A program made the position numbers and the translations under genes. From Alphaproteobacteria bacterium (GTDB taxonomy: Bacteria > Pseudomonadota > Alphaproteobacteria > Micavibrionales > Micavibrionaceae), in NCBI GenBank assembly GCA_002701555.1, contig NZVS01000021.1:1-19465 (forward strand): 19,465 nucleotides of DNA. Reading direction: 5' to 3'. This document shows positions 7,714 through 13,934 of the stretch, piece by piece (the stretch's first letter is position 1; each line of letters begins with the position of its first letter). The notes under the pieces were generated by a model. It saw nothing but the letters and a program-made list of their open reading frames with translations, made no database searches and was not told the origin of the DNA.

Positions 7714-8564
7714 ACCATTATTTCTTTATGGCTCAACCCAATTTTCTTTTTGACACAAGTTTTCAAAGAACTCGTATAAACCGTGCCAGTCGACAATCCG
7801 TCGAACCACATTTCCTTAACGACTGGATAGCACGAGAAATGTTAGAGCGGTTAAAAGATTTAACACACAATTTTCAGACGGCCTTCATTAACGGAGATTT
7901 TTTTGACCGAGATATATTTAACATTGCAAAGATAAATAATGCATATTTTGCTGGGGAAAGCAGGCAAAACGAAATCAGTTGTAGTCCGATAGCCCTTCCC
8001 TTTGCATCTCACTCAACAGACCTTTTCCTCAGTCTTACCCAATTACACCGCCTGAATGACCCTAAGGGTTTTTTGTTACAGGCTCTGTACTCCCTAAGAC
8101 CTGACGGTTTTTTCCTGTGCGCCTTTCCAGGCGGTAACAGCTTTGCAGAATTGGAAAACTGCTTAGGTGAAGTTGAAAATGAAATAAGGGGCGGTATAAG
8201 TCCTCGTATAATGCCCATGTTGCAGAAACAGGATGTAGCAGCTCTTATGCAAAACACAGGTTTTGCCTTACCTGTTGTCGACAATGAAAAAATCACGGTT
8301 ACTTATTCCTCTCTTAAAAAACTGATAAACGATATTCGTATGGCTGGCGGCGGTAACAGTTTAACTGCTAGAAAAACATCTTACGTGGGCCGTGACTTTT
8401 TTAATCGTGTCGAAACCCTTTATTTTAAAAAATACGGTGATGGGCAAGGCCGGATACCTGCAACTGTTGATATAGTCTTTGCGAGTGGATGGGCCCCGCA
8501 TTCATCACAACAAAAACCCCTAGCACGCGGAAGTGCGGATATTTCACTTAAAGACGTCTTATAA
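7710..8564 (+). CDS. NDUFAF5/BioC-like methyltransferase-fold protein with eroded SAM motif
   Basis: The middle and C-terminal parts match alphaproteobacterial homologues of NDUFAF5. They include ALPFASHSTDLFLSLTQLHRLNDP, LRPDGFFLCAFPGG, GGISPRIMP and QNTGFALPVVDNEKITVTY, then DIRMAGGGNSL. Human NDUFAF5 hydroxylates an arginine of complex I during assembly, so a complex I role is a reasonable guess. The usual glycine-rich motif I after strand 1 is replaced by FINGDFFDRD, with no GxGxG, so SAM binding is doubtful. The frame opens with TTG at 7710, overlapping the upstream stop by four bases and preceded by GAAGG at a short distance. An ATG at 7728 (MAQPNFLFD) is the likelier conserved start but has no close ribosome binding site. 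The stop overlaps the gloB ATG by one base, which shows coupled translation. Confidence 0.82.
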   Translation: MNHYFFMAQPNFLFDTSFQRTRINRASRQSVEPHFLNDWIAREMLERLKDLTHNFQTAFINGDFFDRDIFNIAKINNAYFAGESRQNEISCSPIALPFASHSTDLFLSLTQLHRLNDPKGFLLQALYSLRPDGFFLCAFPGGNSFAELENCLGEVENEIRGGISPRIMPMLQKQDVAALMQNTGFALPVVDNEKITVTYSSLKKLINDIRMAGGGNSLTARKTSYVGRDFFNRVETLYFKKYGDGQGRIPATVDIVFASGWAPHSSQQKPLARGSADISLKDVL

Positions 8565-9283
8565 TGAAAAATATTACCCTAATCCCAGCTCTTTCAGACA
8601 ATTACATAGTTTATTTTGAAACCAATGACGGGTTATCAGTGATAGTTGATCCGGGGGATGCAAGTCCGGTTGAAAATTTTCTCAAGAAAAAGGGCGAAAA
8701 ACTGGATGTGATTTTAAACACACACCATCATTACGATCACACCGATGGAAATTTGTATTTGAAAGACAAGTATGGGGCTGAATTATGGGGGCCTGTATAT
8801 GAGAAAAATCGTATCAGGGGCATGGATAAAATGCTTGAAGGCAATGTTTCCTATAAACTTGGCGGGGAAGCTCTCGACGTCATCCACACACCTGGTCATA
8901 CTAGTGGTCACATTTGTTTCTACTTTCCTCAATCATCTGTTTTATTTGCTGGTGATACGCTTTTCTCTCTTGGCTGCGGCAGGGTATTTGAAGGAAGCAT
9001 GGAAGAAATGCATAGTTCTTTACAAAAACTAAACCTGTTACCAGACGATACAGCAGTTTATTGTGGGCACGAATACACCCTATCTAATGTTGAATTTGCA
9101 ACATTCCTTCACCCCGATGATCATGATTTGAGAGAAGAACTAAATTCCATTCAGAAAAAACGGGATAAAGGTAGCCCTACTATTCCATCTAGCTTGGCAT
9201 ATGAAAAAAGGTTTAACCCTTTCCTGAAAGCAAAAACGCCCGGAGAATTTTCCCGGGCGCGTGAAGCTAAAGATAATTTTTAA
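8564..9283 (+). CDS. gloB: Hydroxyacylglutathione hydrolase (glyoxalase II)
   Basis: This 239-residue metallo-beta-lactamase-fold enzyme has the binuclear metal motif THHHYDH at 53-59. Further ligands are in HTPGHTSGH, FAGDTLF and CGHEYT. The C-terminal glyoxalase II signature is kept, with EYTLSN and the late R-x-NPFL. It hydrolyses S-D-lactoylglutathione to lactate and glutathione, the last step of methylglyoxal detoxification, in the cytosol. It is slightly shorter than typical GloB (about 250). The ATG shares one base with the previous stop (TAATG), so it is translationally coupled to the NDUFAF5-like gene. Its last codons also contain an intrinsic terminator for the opposite-strand gene that converges from 9673. 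Confidence 0.95.
   Translation: MKNITLIPALSDNYIVYFETNDGLSVIVDPGDASPVENFLKKKGEKLDVILNTHHHYDHTDGNLYLKDKYGAELWGPVYEKNRIRGMDKMLEGNVSYKLGGEALDVIHTPGHTSGHICFYFPQSSVLFAGDTLFSLGCGRVFEGSMEEMHSSLQKLNLLPDDTAVYCGHEYTLSNVEFATFLHPDDHDLREELNSIQKKRDKGSPTIPSSLAYEKRFNPFLKAKTPGEFSRAREAKDNF
9232..9259 (-). terminator. Intrinsic terminator for the minus-strand gene at 9290-9673, inside the gloB coding region
   Basis: On the minus strand a 7-bp GC-rich stem (CGCCCGG pairing with CCGGGCG, 9259-9253 with 9243-9237) closes a 9-base loop and is followed directly by five T (9236-9232). It starts about 30 bases past the stop at 9290. On the plus strand the same hairpin has A before it and no T-run after it, so it should act only on the minus strand. 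Confidence 0.75.
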
Positions 9284-9289
9284 AAGACC

Positions 9290-9673
9290 TTAATTATCGT
9301 CGCCACCTGATTTCTTACGTGGTGTGCGGCGGCGCCCCGAAGACTTACCAGTCTTATTATTTTTCTGGTCATCACCGTTATCATTATTGTCTCCGCTTAT
9401 GAAAGAAGGCAATTCATTATTACCATCGTTATTGTTACCACGGCGTTTTGATGAACGGTGAGGAGGTATAGGAAGAGGTTTTTGTTTTGTCTCTTTTCTC
9501 TCGCTAACAGCGATTTCGATTTCAAGGCGGGCCGTTACTTTTCTAAGCTCATGAACAGCTTCCTGCAAAGACTCTCTTAAAGCCTGGTCTTTACGAGAAT
9601 CAGCCCATGCCTCATATGTTTTAAGGCAATTTTCTGATGTGTCTTTTAATCTTTGTTTAATATCATCGCTCAT
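9290..9673 (-). CDS. Conserved-looking hypothetical protein with helical N-terminus and basic, Asn-rich tail
   Basis: I do not recognise a named family for this 127-residue protein. Residues 1-62 should be helical and charged (ALRESLQEAVHELRKVTARLEIEIAVSER), probably a coiled coil or helical bundle. A short PIPPHR motif at about 67-73 follows. The rest is low complexity, rich in Asn, Asp and Gly, ending in a strongly basic GRRRTPRKK patch and then GGDDN. Such a tail suggests nucleic-acid or protein contacts and disorder. The gene has its own promoter (-35 at 9740, -10 at 9717), an AGGAG about 12 bases before the ATG, and its own terminator in gloB, so it is a real monocistronic unit. It has no transmembrane segment or signal peptide. 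Its function is unknown. Confidence 0.75.
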   Translation of the reverse strand: MSDDIKQRLKDTSENCLKTYEAWADSRKDQALRESLQEAVHELRKVTARLEIEIAVSERKETKQKPLPIPPHRSSKRRGNNNDGNNELPSFISGDNNDNGDDQKNNKTGKSSGRRRTPRKKSGGDDN

Positions 9674-9711
9674 ATGCGCCGTTATCTCCTTTTAAAAATT
9701 CCAGAAAGAGT

Positions 9712-9740
9712 AATATATGGTCTCTGACAAGAAGCGTCAA
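9712..9740 (-). promoter_or_regulatory. Sigma70-type promoter for the gene at 9290-9673
   Basis: On the minus strand TTGACG (9740-9735) and TATATT (9717-9712) are separated by exactly 17 bases, close to the consensus. Transcription would start near 9705, about 30 bases before the ATG at 9673. Confidence 0.7.
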
Positions 9741-9762
9741 ACAATAGCTTTAAATAAAATTT

Positions 9763-10818
9763 TTATCCATTACCGAAGATTGTATTAAGTTGCTGGGAAA
9801 CCCTTATAAAAGTTGTTCTCTTGGACAGTTCTTTTAATTTAGGCGCCCCTACATAAGTACAAACAGATCTTAACCCGCCAAGAATATCTTGTAATGTTCC
9901 TGATACATCGCCGCGATAAGGTACATAAACGAGTTTTCCCTCACTCGCCCTATATTCTGCAACGCCGCCAGCATGCTTTTCCATGGCTTGGGAAGAGGAC
10001 ATGCCGTAAAAGGTTACAAATTTTTCTCCACCTTTCTCAACAAGCTCCATTTCACTCTGATCATGGCCTGATAACATACCGCCAAGCATAACAAAATCCG
10101 CTCCTGCACCGAAAGCCTTGGCAAGATCACCGGGAACTGTACATCCGCCATCCGAGCATACCAGACCTTTTAATCCATGTGCTGCATCAGCACATTCAAT
10201 TACCGCAGAAAGTTGAGGGTACCCGACACCTGTCATTTTGCGTGTTGTACAAACGCTTCCCGGTCCAATACCCACTTTAACGATATCGGCACCGCCAAGG
10301 ATAAGTTCTTCCACCATCTCACCAGTGACCACATTTCCGGCCATAATTGTAAAGTCAGGAAATGCATCACGTGTCTTTTTAACAAAATCGACAAATGCCT
10401 GGCTGTAGCCGTTAGCCACATCTATACAAAGTCTTTTCTCATAGGAGATACTCTTGCTCTCCAATTCCTTCAATACTGCTTTCAATTTTTCCATGTCATT
10501 GGATGATGTTCCCAGAGAATACCAAGCCTGCTGACTTTCATTCTTTTGATAAAAGGAAACCAGGTCTTTTATAGGATAATGCTTCGTTAAAGCTACACTC
10601 AGACCATTGCCGTCTTCATGAAAAGCTTTAGCCATTTTCATCGTACCCACGCCGTCCATATTAGCCGCTATCACAGGAACACCTTGGAATATGTGACCAC
10701 TGTGAAGGAACTTGTATTCACGTTTTAAATCGACTTCCTTACGCGAAACGAGTGTAGACCTCTTAGGGCGTATTAAAACATCTTTAAAGTCGAGCTTTAC
10801 ATCTTCTTCAATTCTCAT
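9763..10818 (-). CDS. guaC: GMP reductase
   Basis: This 351-residue enzyme of the IMPDH/GMPR family reduces GMP to IMP with NADPH and release of ammonia, in purine salvage. The N-terminus KLDFKDVLIRPKRS is typical of GuaC. The catalytic cysteine (about 190) is in GIGPGSVCTTRKMTGVGYPQ, where TGVG rather than the IMPDH form supports GMP reductase. The phosphate-binding CSDGGCTVPGD and MLGGMLSG segments follow. There is no CBS insertion, and the length fits GuaC, not the longer GuaB. The ATG at 10818 has a weak ribosome binding site. It lies 20 bases after the DUF1192 gene on the same strand, so the two are probably cotranscribed. The next gene downstream has its own promoter. Confidence 0.96.
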   Translation of the reverse strand: MRIEEDVKLDFKDVLIRPKRSTLVSRKEVDLKREYKFLHSGHIFQGVPVIAANMDGVGTMKMAKAFHEDGNGLSVALTKHYPIKDLVSFYQKNESQQAWYSLGTSSNDMEKLKAVLKELESKSISYEKRLCIDVANGYSQAFVDFVKKTRDAFPDFTIMAGNVVTGEMVEELILGGADIVKVGIGPGSVCTTRKMTGVGYPQLSAVIECADAAHGLKGLVCSDGGCTVPGDLAKAFGAGADFVMLGGMLSGHDQSEMELVEKGGEKFVTFYGMSSSQAMEKHAGGVAEYRASEGKLVYVPYRGDVSGTLQDILGGLRSVCTYVGAPKLKELSKRTTFIRVSQQLNTIFGNG

Positions 10819-10838
10819 TTTGAAAAACCTATTTACTT

Positions 10839-11024
10839 TTATGATTTGAAAAATGAGGATGCGGCATCTTTATGGGCTTTCTTTTTCTTTATTTCTACCC
10901 TGACCCGATCAATTTCCTCTTCCATTTTGGCGATATATTCTTCCAGTTCATCAATAGACATGACCTCCAGATCCTTTACCTTGGCCTGCGAGTTCATTCT
11001 CGGTAAATCATCATCGTCAAACAT
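10839..11024 (-). CDS. DUF1192 family small coiled-coil protein
   Basis: This 61-residue protein has an acidic start (FDDDDLPR), then MSIDELEEYIAKMEEEIDRVRVEIKKKKAHKDAASSFFK. This order (acid patch, L-S/D-ELEE helix, R-x-x-EI-x-KK, A-x-x-FFK end) is the DUF1192 family, which is common in alphaproteobacteria and always about 60 residues long. The long helix is predicted to form a coiled coil. Its function is not known. The ATG at 11024 lacks a clear ribosome binding site. It is upstream of guaC on the same strand and divergent from the trcR-like gene, with 222 bases between the two starts. Confidence 0.88.
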   Translation of the reverse strand: MFDDDDLPRMNSQAKVKDLEVMSIDELEEYIAKMEEEIDRVRVEIKKKKAHKDAASSFFKS

Positions 11025-11160
11025 GGCGCTACATTAACTAATGAAGGGTGAAAAGGCAATCTCGTTATTTCGGTTGCTTGCATCTTAAAAAAATATCTGG
11101 ATTTCGAATAAGAAGGCAGTTATAAAGAAACCATTCCCGACAGCATCCACGTATCTGTCA

Positions 11161-11184
11161 TGCAAAACCAGAAGCGGTTTTGCA
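11161..11184. repeat. Perfect 9-bp inverted repeat upstream of the trcR-like gene
   Basis: TGCAAAACC (11161-11169) and GGTTTTGCA (11176-11184) are exact reverse complements around a 6-base spacer, AGAAGC. The repeat ends 62 bases before the ATG at 11247. No T-run follows, so it is not an intrinsic terminator. It could be an operator or a leader-RNA hairpin. Confidence 0.6.
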
Positions 11185-11246
11185 AGTAGGAAGAGTTATG
11201 CTTTTATTTAAGTTTTACAGGAACATTACAAAGGAGATTGTTCGCC

Positions 11247-11921
11247 ATGTCTAAAGGAATTGACCTTTCCAAACCAATTATGCCACGCGCGACCGCCGTT
11301 TGGTTGATTGACAACACAACACTAACTTTTGGCCAGATCGGTGATTTTGTTGAGTTACACAAAATAGAAGTCCAGGCCTTGGCTGATGGCGACGTAGGCA
11401 GAGGGATAGTTGGTCGCAGCCCTATTGAAGAAGGTCTTTTGACCGATGATGAAATTAAGAGATGTGAAAAAGACAACGAAACCTCACTTAAGCCCTTAAA
11501 AAGTAAGCTTCCACCACCAAAACTTCGTGCCAAAGGCCCGCGTTACACACCTGTTTCCAAGCGCGGAGACAAGCCCGATGCGATCGCGTACATCATCAAA
11601 CATCGCCCTGAAATTTCTGATGCGCAAATTTGTAAATTGGTCGGTACTACAAAACCTACTATTAAAAACATTCGTGATCGCTCTCACGCAAATATCGCAA
11701 ATATAAAGCCTCGCAACCCAGTTGATCTCGGCTTATGCACATATAAAGAGCTGGACGCAGCTTCTGCAAAAGGACACAAAGCTGCAGGACGCGACCCTGA
11801 AGAAGAGGCAAGAAAGCGTGAGAATGCTCGCCTTCAAAAGAATGAAGACACATCAAAAGATAATGAGGAAGATGACAGCTCATCAAGCAGCTTCGACTTC
11901 AGTAACTTTTTGAAAGCATAA
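11247..11921 (+). CDS. trcR: DUF1013 family cell-cycle transcriptional regulator (TrcR-like)
   Basis: This 224-residue protein opens with SKGIDLSKPIMPRATAVWLIDNTTLTFGQI, a hallmark of DUF1013. That family is restricted to alphaproteobacteria and is annotated as the transcriptional regulator TrcR. Residues about 10-60 form a first helical domain (TFGQIGDFVELHKIEVQALADG). Residues about 109-147 form a helix-turn-helix-like segment (AIAYIIKHRPEISDAQICKLVGTTKPTIKNIRDR). The tail (185-224) is charged and Ser-rich and ends in FDFSNFLKA. I chose the ATG at 11247 rather than a TTG at 11238 because AGGAG (11232-11236) lies about ten bases upstream and the family normally starts here. A strong terminator follows, so it is monocistronic. 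It is a cytoplasmic regulator presumed to act with RNA polymerase, and its targets cannot be seen here. Confidence 0.92.
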   Translation: MSKGIDLSKPIMPRATAVWLIDNTTLTFGQIGDFVELHKIEVQALADGDVGRGIVGRSPIEEGLLTDDEIKRCEKDNETSLKPLKSKLPPPKLRAKGPRYTPVSKRGDKPDAIAYIIKHRPEISDAQICKLVGTTKPTIKNIRDRSHANIANIKPRNPVDLGLCTYKELDAASAKGHKAAGRDPEEEARKRENARLQKNEDTSKDNEEDDSSSSSFDFSNFLKA

Positions 11922-11940
11922 AATAAAAAGAGATTATAAT

Positions 11941-11977
11941 AAAAAAGCCCCGGAGCTTCTGCGCCGGGGCTTTTTTT
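11941..11977. terminator. Bidirectional intrinsic terminator between trcR and the DUF465 gene
   Basis: GCCCCGG (11947-11953) pairs with CCGGGGC (11964-11970) around a 10-base loop. Six A precede the stem and seven T follow it, so a U-run is made on both strands. It lies between two convergent genes that stop at 11921 and 11992. Confidence 0.93.
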
Positions 11978-11991
11978 ACATCTAACTAGAA

Positions 11992-12180
11992 TTACTGTAG
12001 TCTTTCTCGTTCTATTAAGTCTTTTAATTCAAGCTTATTCCGTTTAAGCCTTCTTAGAACAAAATCACTAGGCAGAGGCCTTTTTTCTTCATCCCTGATA
12101 CGCTCTTCAAGAGCGGCGTGTCGATTTTCAAGAGCTTTAAGGTGATTGTGGTGGGATGGTTCAAGACCTATTGCGGACAT
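11992..12180 (-). CDS. DUF465 (YdcH-type) small protein
   Basis: This 62-residue helical protein has the DUF465 pattern: HLKALENRHAALEERIRDEEKRPLPSDFVLRRLKRNKLELKDLIERE. It is two charged helices joined by a short PLPSDF turn. The family is widespread in proteobacteria, and its function is not established. An excellent ribosome binding site (AAAGGAG, six bases before the ATG) fixes the start at 12180. Its 245-base upstream interval holds a possible promoter at 12246-12219. It ends against the shared bidirectional terminator. Confidence 0.88.
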   Translation of the reverse strand: MSAIGLEPSHHNHLKALENRHAALEERIRDEEKRPLPSDFVLRRLKRNKLELKDLIERERLQ

Positions 12181-12425
12181 AACTTGCTCCTTTGTTAATA
12201 TATTTGCTTACAATAACTCAGATAAAATGTTTATTCGGTCCGTCAAATGAGCAAGATTGAATATATCTGAACTGTAAACCAGAACAGATACTTGCCCCCC
12301 CAAAAAAAATTAAAGGGTGTTTAAACAGAATTAAAAAATATTTTTGAAAAACAAATCATCCTTATCAGGATAAGTCTGATTCCATAAAAAAAGTCTTAAC
12401 GTATTAGCTTATGAGGGAAAAATGA
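12181..12425. other. 245-base intergenic interval between the DUF465 gene and the ALDH7 gene
   Basis: This is AT-rich and non-coding on both strands as far as I can see. It contains the possible DUF465 promoter and a run of seven C followed by eight A (12295-12309). There is also a short inverted repeat, CTTATC-AG-GATAAG (12361-12374), which could be part of a weak terminator for the dehydrogenase gene because T-rich sequence follows on the minus strand. No RNA gene is recognisable. Confidence 0.5.
12219..12246 (-). promoter_or_regulatory. Possible promoter for the DUF465 gene
   Basis: On the minus strand TTGACG (12246-12241) is a good -35. TATCTG (12224-12219), 16 bases further on, is a weak -10. 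The predicted start, near 12212, would give a leader of about 30 bases. Confidence 0.35.
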
Positions 12426-13934
12426 TTAAACATCGAACTTAACGCCCTGTGCCAAAGGTAGTTCTCTTGAATAATTTATTGTCTGGGTTTGACGGCGCAT
12501 ATAAAACTTCCAGGAATCAGAACCACTTTCGCGCCCCCCACCCGTTTCCTTCTCGCCACCAAACGCCCCGCCAATCTCAGCACCGCTAGGCCCTATATTA
12601 ACATTTGCAATACCACAATCACTTCCCCCTGAAGATAAAAACAACTCAGCTTCCCTTATGTCTGTTGTAAAAATACATGAAGACAACCCTTGCGGGACTG
12701 CATTATTCATTCTAATAGCATCTTCCAAATCAGAATATGTCATTACATAAAGGATTGGCGCAAAGGTCTCGTGACAAACAATCTCTTTTTGTTCAGACAT
12801 TCGGATAATGGCAGGTTCCATATAATGACCGCCTTTAGGCATATCGCCTTTTGCACGTGCCCCACCACAAACTAGCTCACCACCTTCTGATTTTGCAGTC
12901 TCTACGGATTTTTCCATAGCCTTACATGCCACATCATCTATGAGCGGACCTACAAGGGTATTTTTATCGAGAGGATCGCCTATTCGAAGTGAGCCATATG
13001 CTTTTTTCAGTTTTTCTAACAGACCATCGGCTACATCTTGATGGACGATTAAGCGGCGTAAAGAGGTACATCTTTGTCCGGCTGTTCCTACAGCAGAAAA
13101 CAGAATTGCACGCATCGCCATGTCCAGATCAGCAGCAGGTGTTACAATCATTGCATTGTTACCACCCAGCTCTAATAGTGAGCGTCCAAGGCGTTTTGCA
13201 ACATCCTGCGCGACTGCACGGCCCATAGGCACACTACCTGTCGCACTAACCAGCGGAACACGCTCATCATTTACAAGCGTTTGGCCGATATCCTTTTCAC
13301 CAATCAAAACTGACAATAAACCTTCTGGAGCATCATGTCCCGCATCACGGAAGCGCTTTAAGGCACGTTCAAAAACCACTTTACAGGCCAATGCTGTTAA
13401 TGGTGTTTTTTCCGAAGGCTTCCATATGACAGGATCACCACATACAAAAGCAATGGCTGCATTCCAGCTCCATACAGCTACAGGGAAATTAAAAGCGGAA
13501 ATAACCGCAACAGTACCGGCAGGATGCCAAACTTCGCGCATATGGTGTCCGGGTCTCTCTGATGCAATAGTCAGACCATAGAGTTGACGCGAAAGGCCAA
13601 CCGCGAAGTCACATATATCAATCATTTCCTGAACTTCGCCTAAGCCTTCGGACGCAATTTTACCACATTCAACAGTAACTAAGGCACCCAGATCAGCTTT
13701 TGCGCTTCTAAGTTCTTCGCCTAGAAGCCTAACCAGTTCACCGCGCACAGGTGGCGGTGTTTTTTTCCAGATATCGAACGCAGCGTCTGCTTTTTTGATC
13801 GCTTTATCAACATCCTCACTCGTATGCATTTGCAGCTCACCAATCAAACTGCCGTCTATGGGTGAGAAAACATTTAAATCCCCTTTATCGCCTGTAAGAT
13901 CAAACTTTTTCAGTAGGTCCGATATCCTGGTCAT
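12426..13934 (-). CDS. amaB: ALDH7-type aldehyde dehydrogenase (probable L-piperidine-6-carboxylate / alpha-aminoadipic semialdehyde dehydrogenase)
   Basis: This 502-residue NAD(P)-dependent aldehyde dehydrogenase has the expected residues: the catalytic glutamate in ELGGNNA (about 255), the nucleophilic Cys in GQRCT (about 289) and the oxyanion Asn in SAFNFPVAVWSWN (about 149). ELGGNNA, TAGQRCTSLRRLIVH and the C-terminal NIGPSGAEIGGAFGGEKETGGGRESGSDSWKFYMRRQT are typical of antiquitin (ALDH7) enzymes. These oxidise alpha-aminoadipic semialdehyde in lysine catabolism. No other lysine-degradation gene is in the window, so another semialdehyde remains possible. AGGAG six bases before the ATG sets the start at 13934. 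The gene begins inside the end of the phosphate transporter gene, with a 35-base overlap in another frame, so it is probably cotranscribed with it. Confidence 0.9.
   Translation of the reverse strand: MTRISDLLKKFDLTGDKGDLNVFSPIDGSLIGELQMHTSEDVDKAIKKADAAFDIWKKTPPPVRGELVRLLGEELRSAKADLGALVTVECGKIASEGLGEVQEMIDICDFAVGLSRQLYGLTIASERPGHHMREVWHPAGTVAVISAFNFPVAVWSWNAAIAFVCGDPVIWKPSEKTPLTALACKVVFERALKRFRDAGHDAPEGLLSVLIGEKDIGQTLVNDERVPLVSATGSVPMGRAVAQDVAKRLGRSLLELGGNNAMIVTPAADLDMAMRAILFSAVGTAGQRCTSLRRLIVHQDVADGLLEKLKKAYGSLRIGDPLDKNTLVGPLIDDVACKAMEKSVETAKSEGGELVCGGARAKGDMPKGGHYMEPAIIRMSEQKEIVCHETFAPILYVMTYSDLEDAIRMNNAVPQGLSSCIFTTDIREAELFLSSGGSDCGIANVNIGPSGAEIGGAFGGEKETGGGRESGSDSWKFYMRRQTQTINYSRELPLAQGVKFDV

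Noticed and set aside
12361..12374. Inverted repeat CTTATC-AG-GATAAG downstream of the ALDH7 gene
   Set aside because: The stem is short and AT-rich with a 2-base loop, and is too weak to call a terminator with confidence.
13120..13581. Plus-strand reading frame of 153 codons
   Set aside because: It is antisense to the ALDH7 gene, whose catalytic motifs are intact. The frame has no ribosome binding site or recognisable domain.
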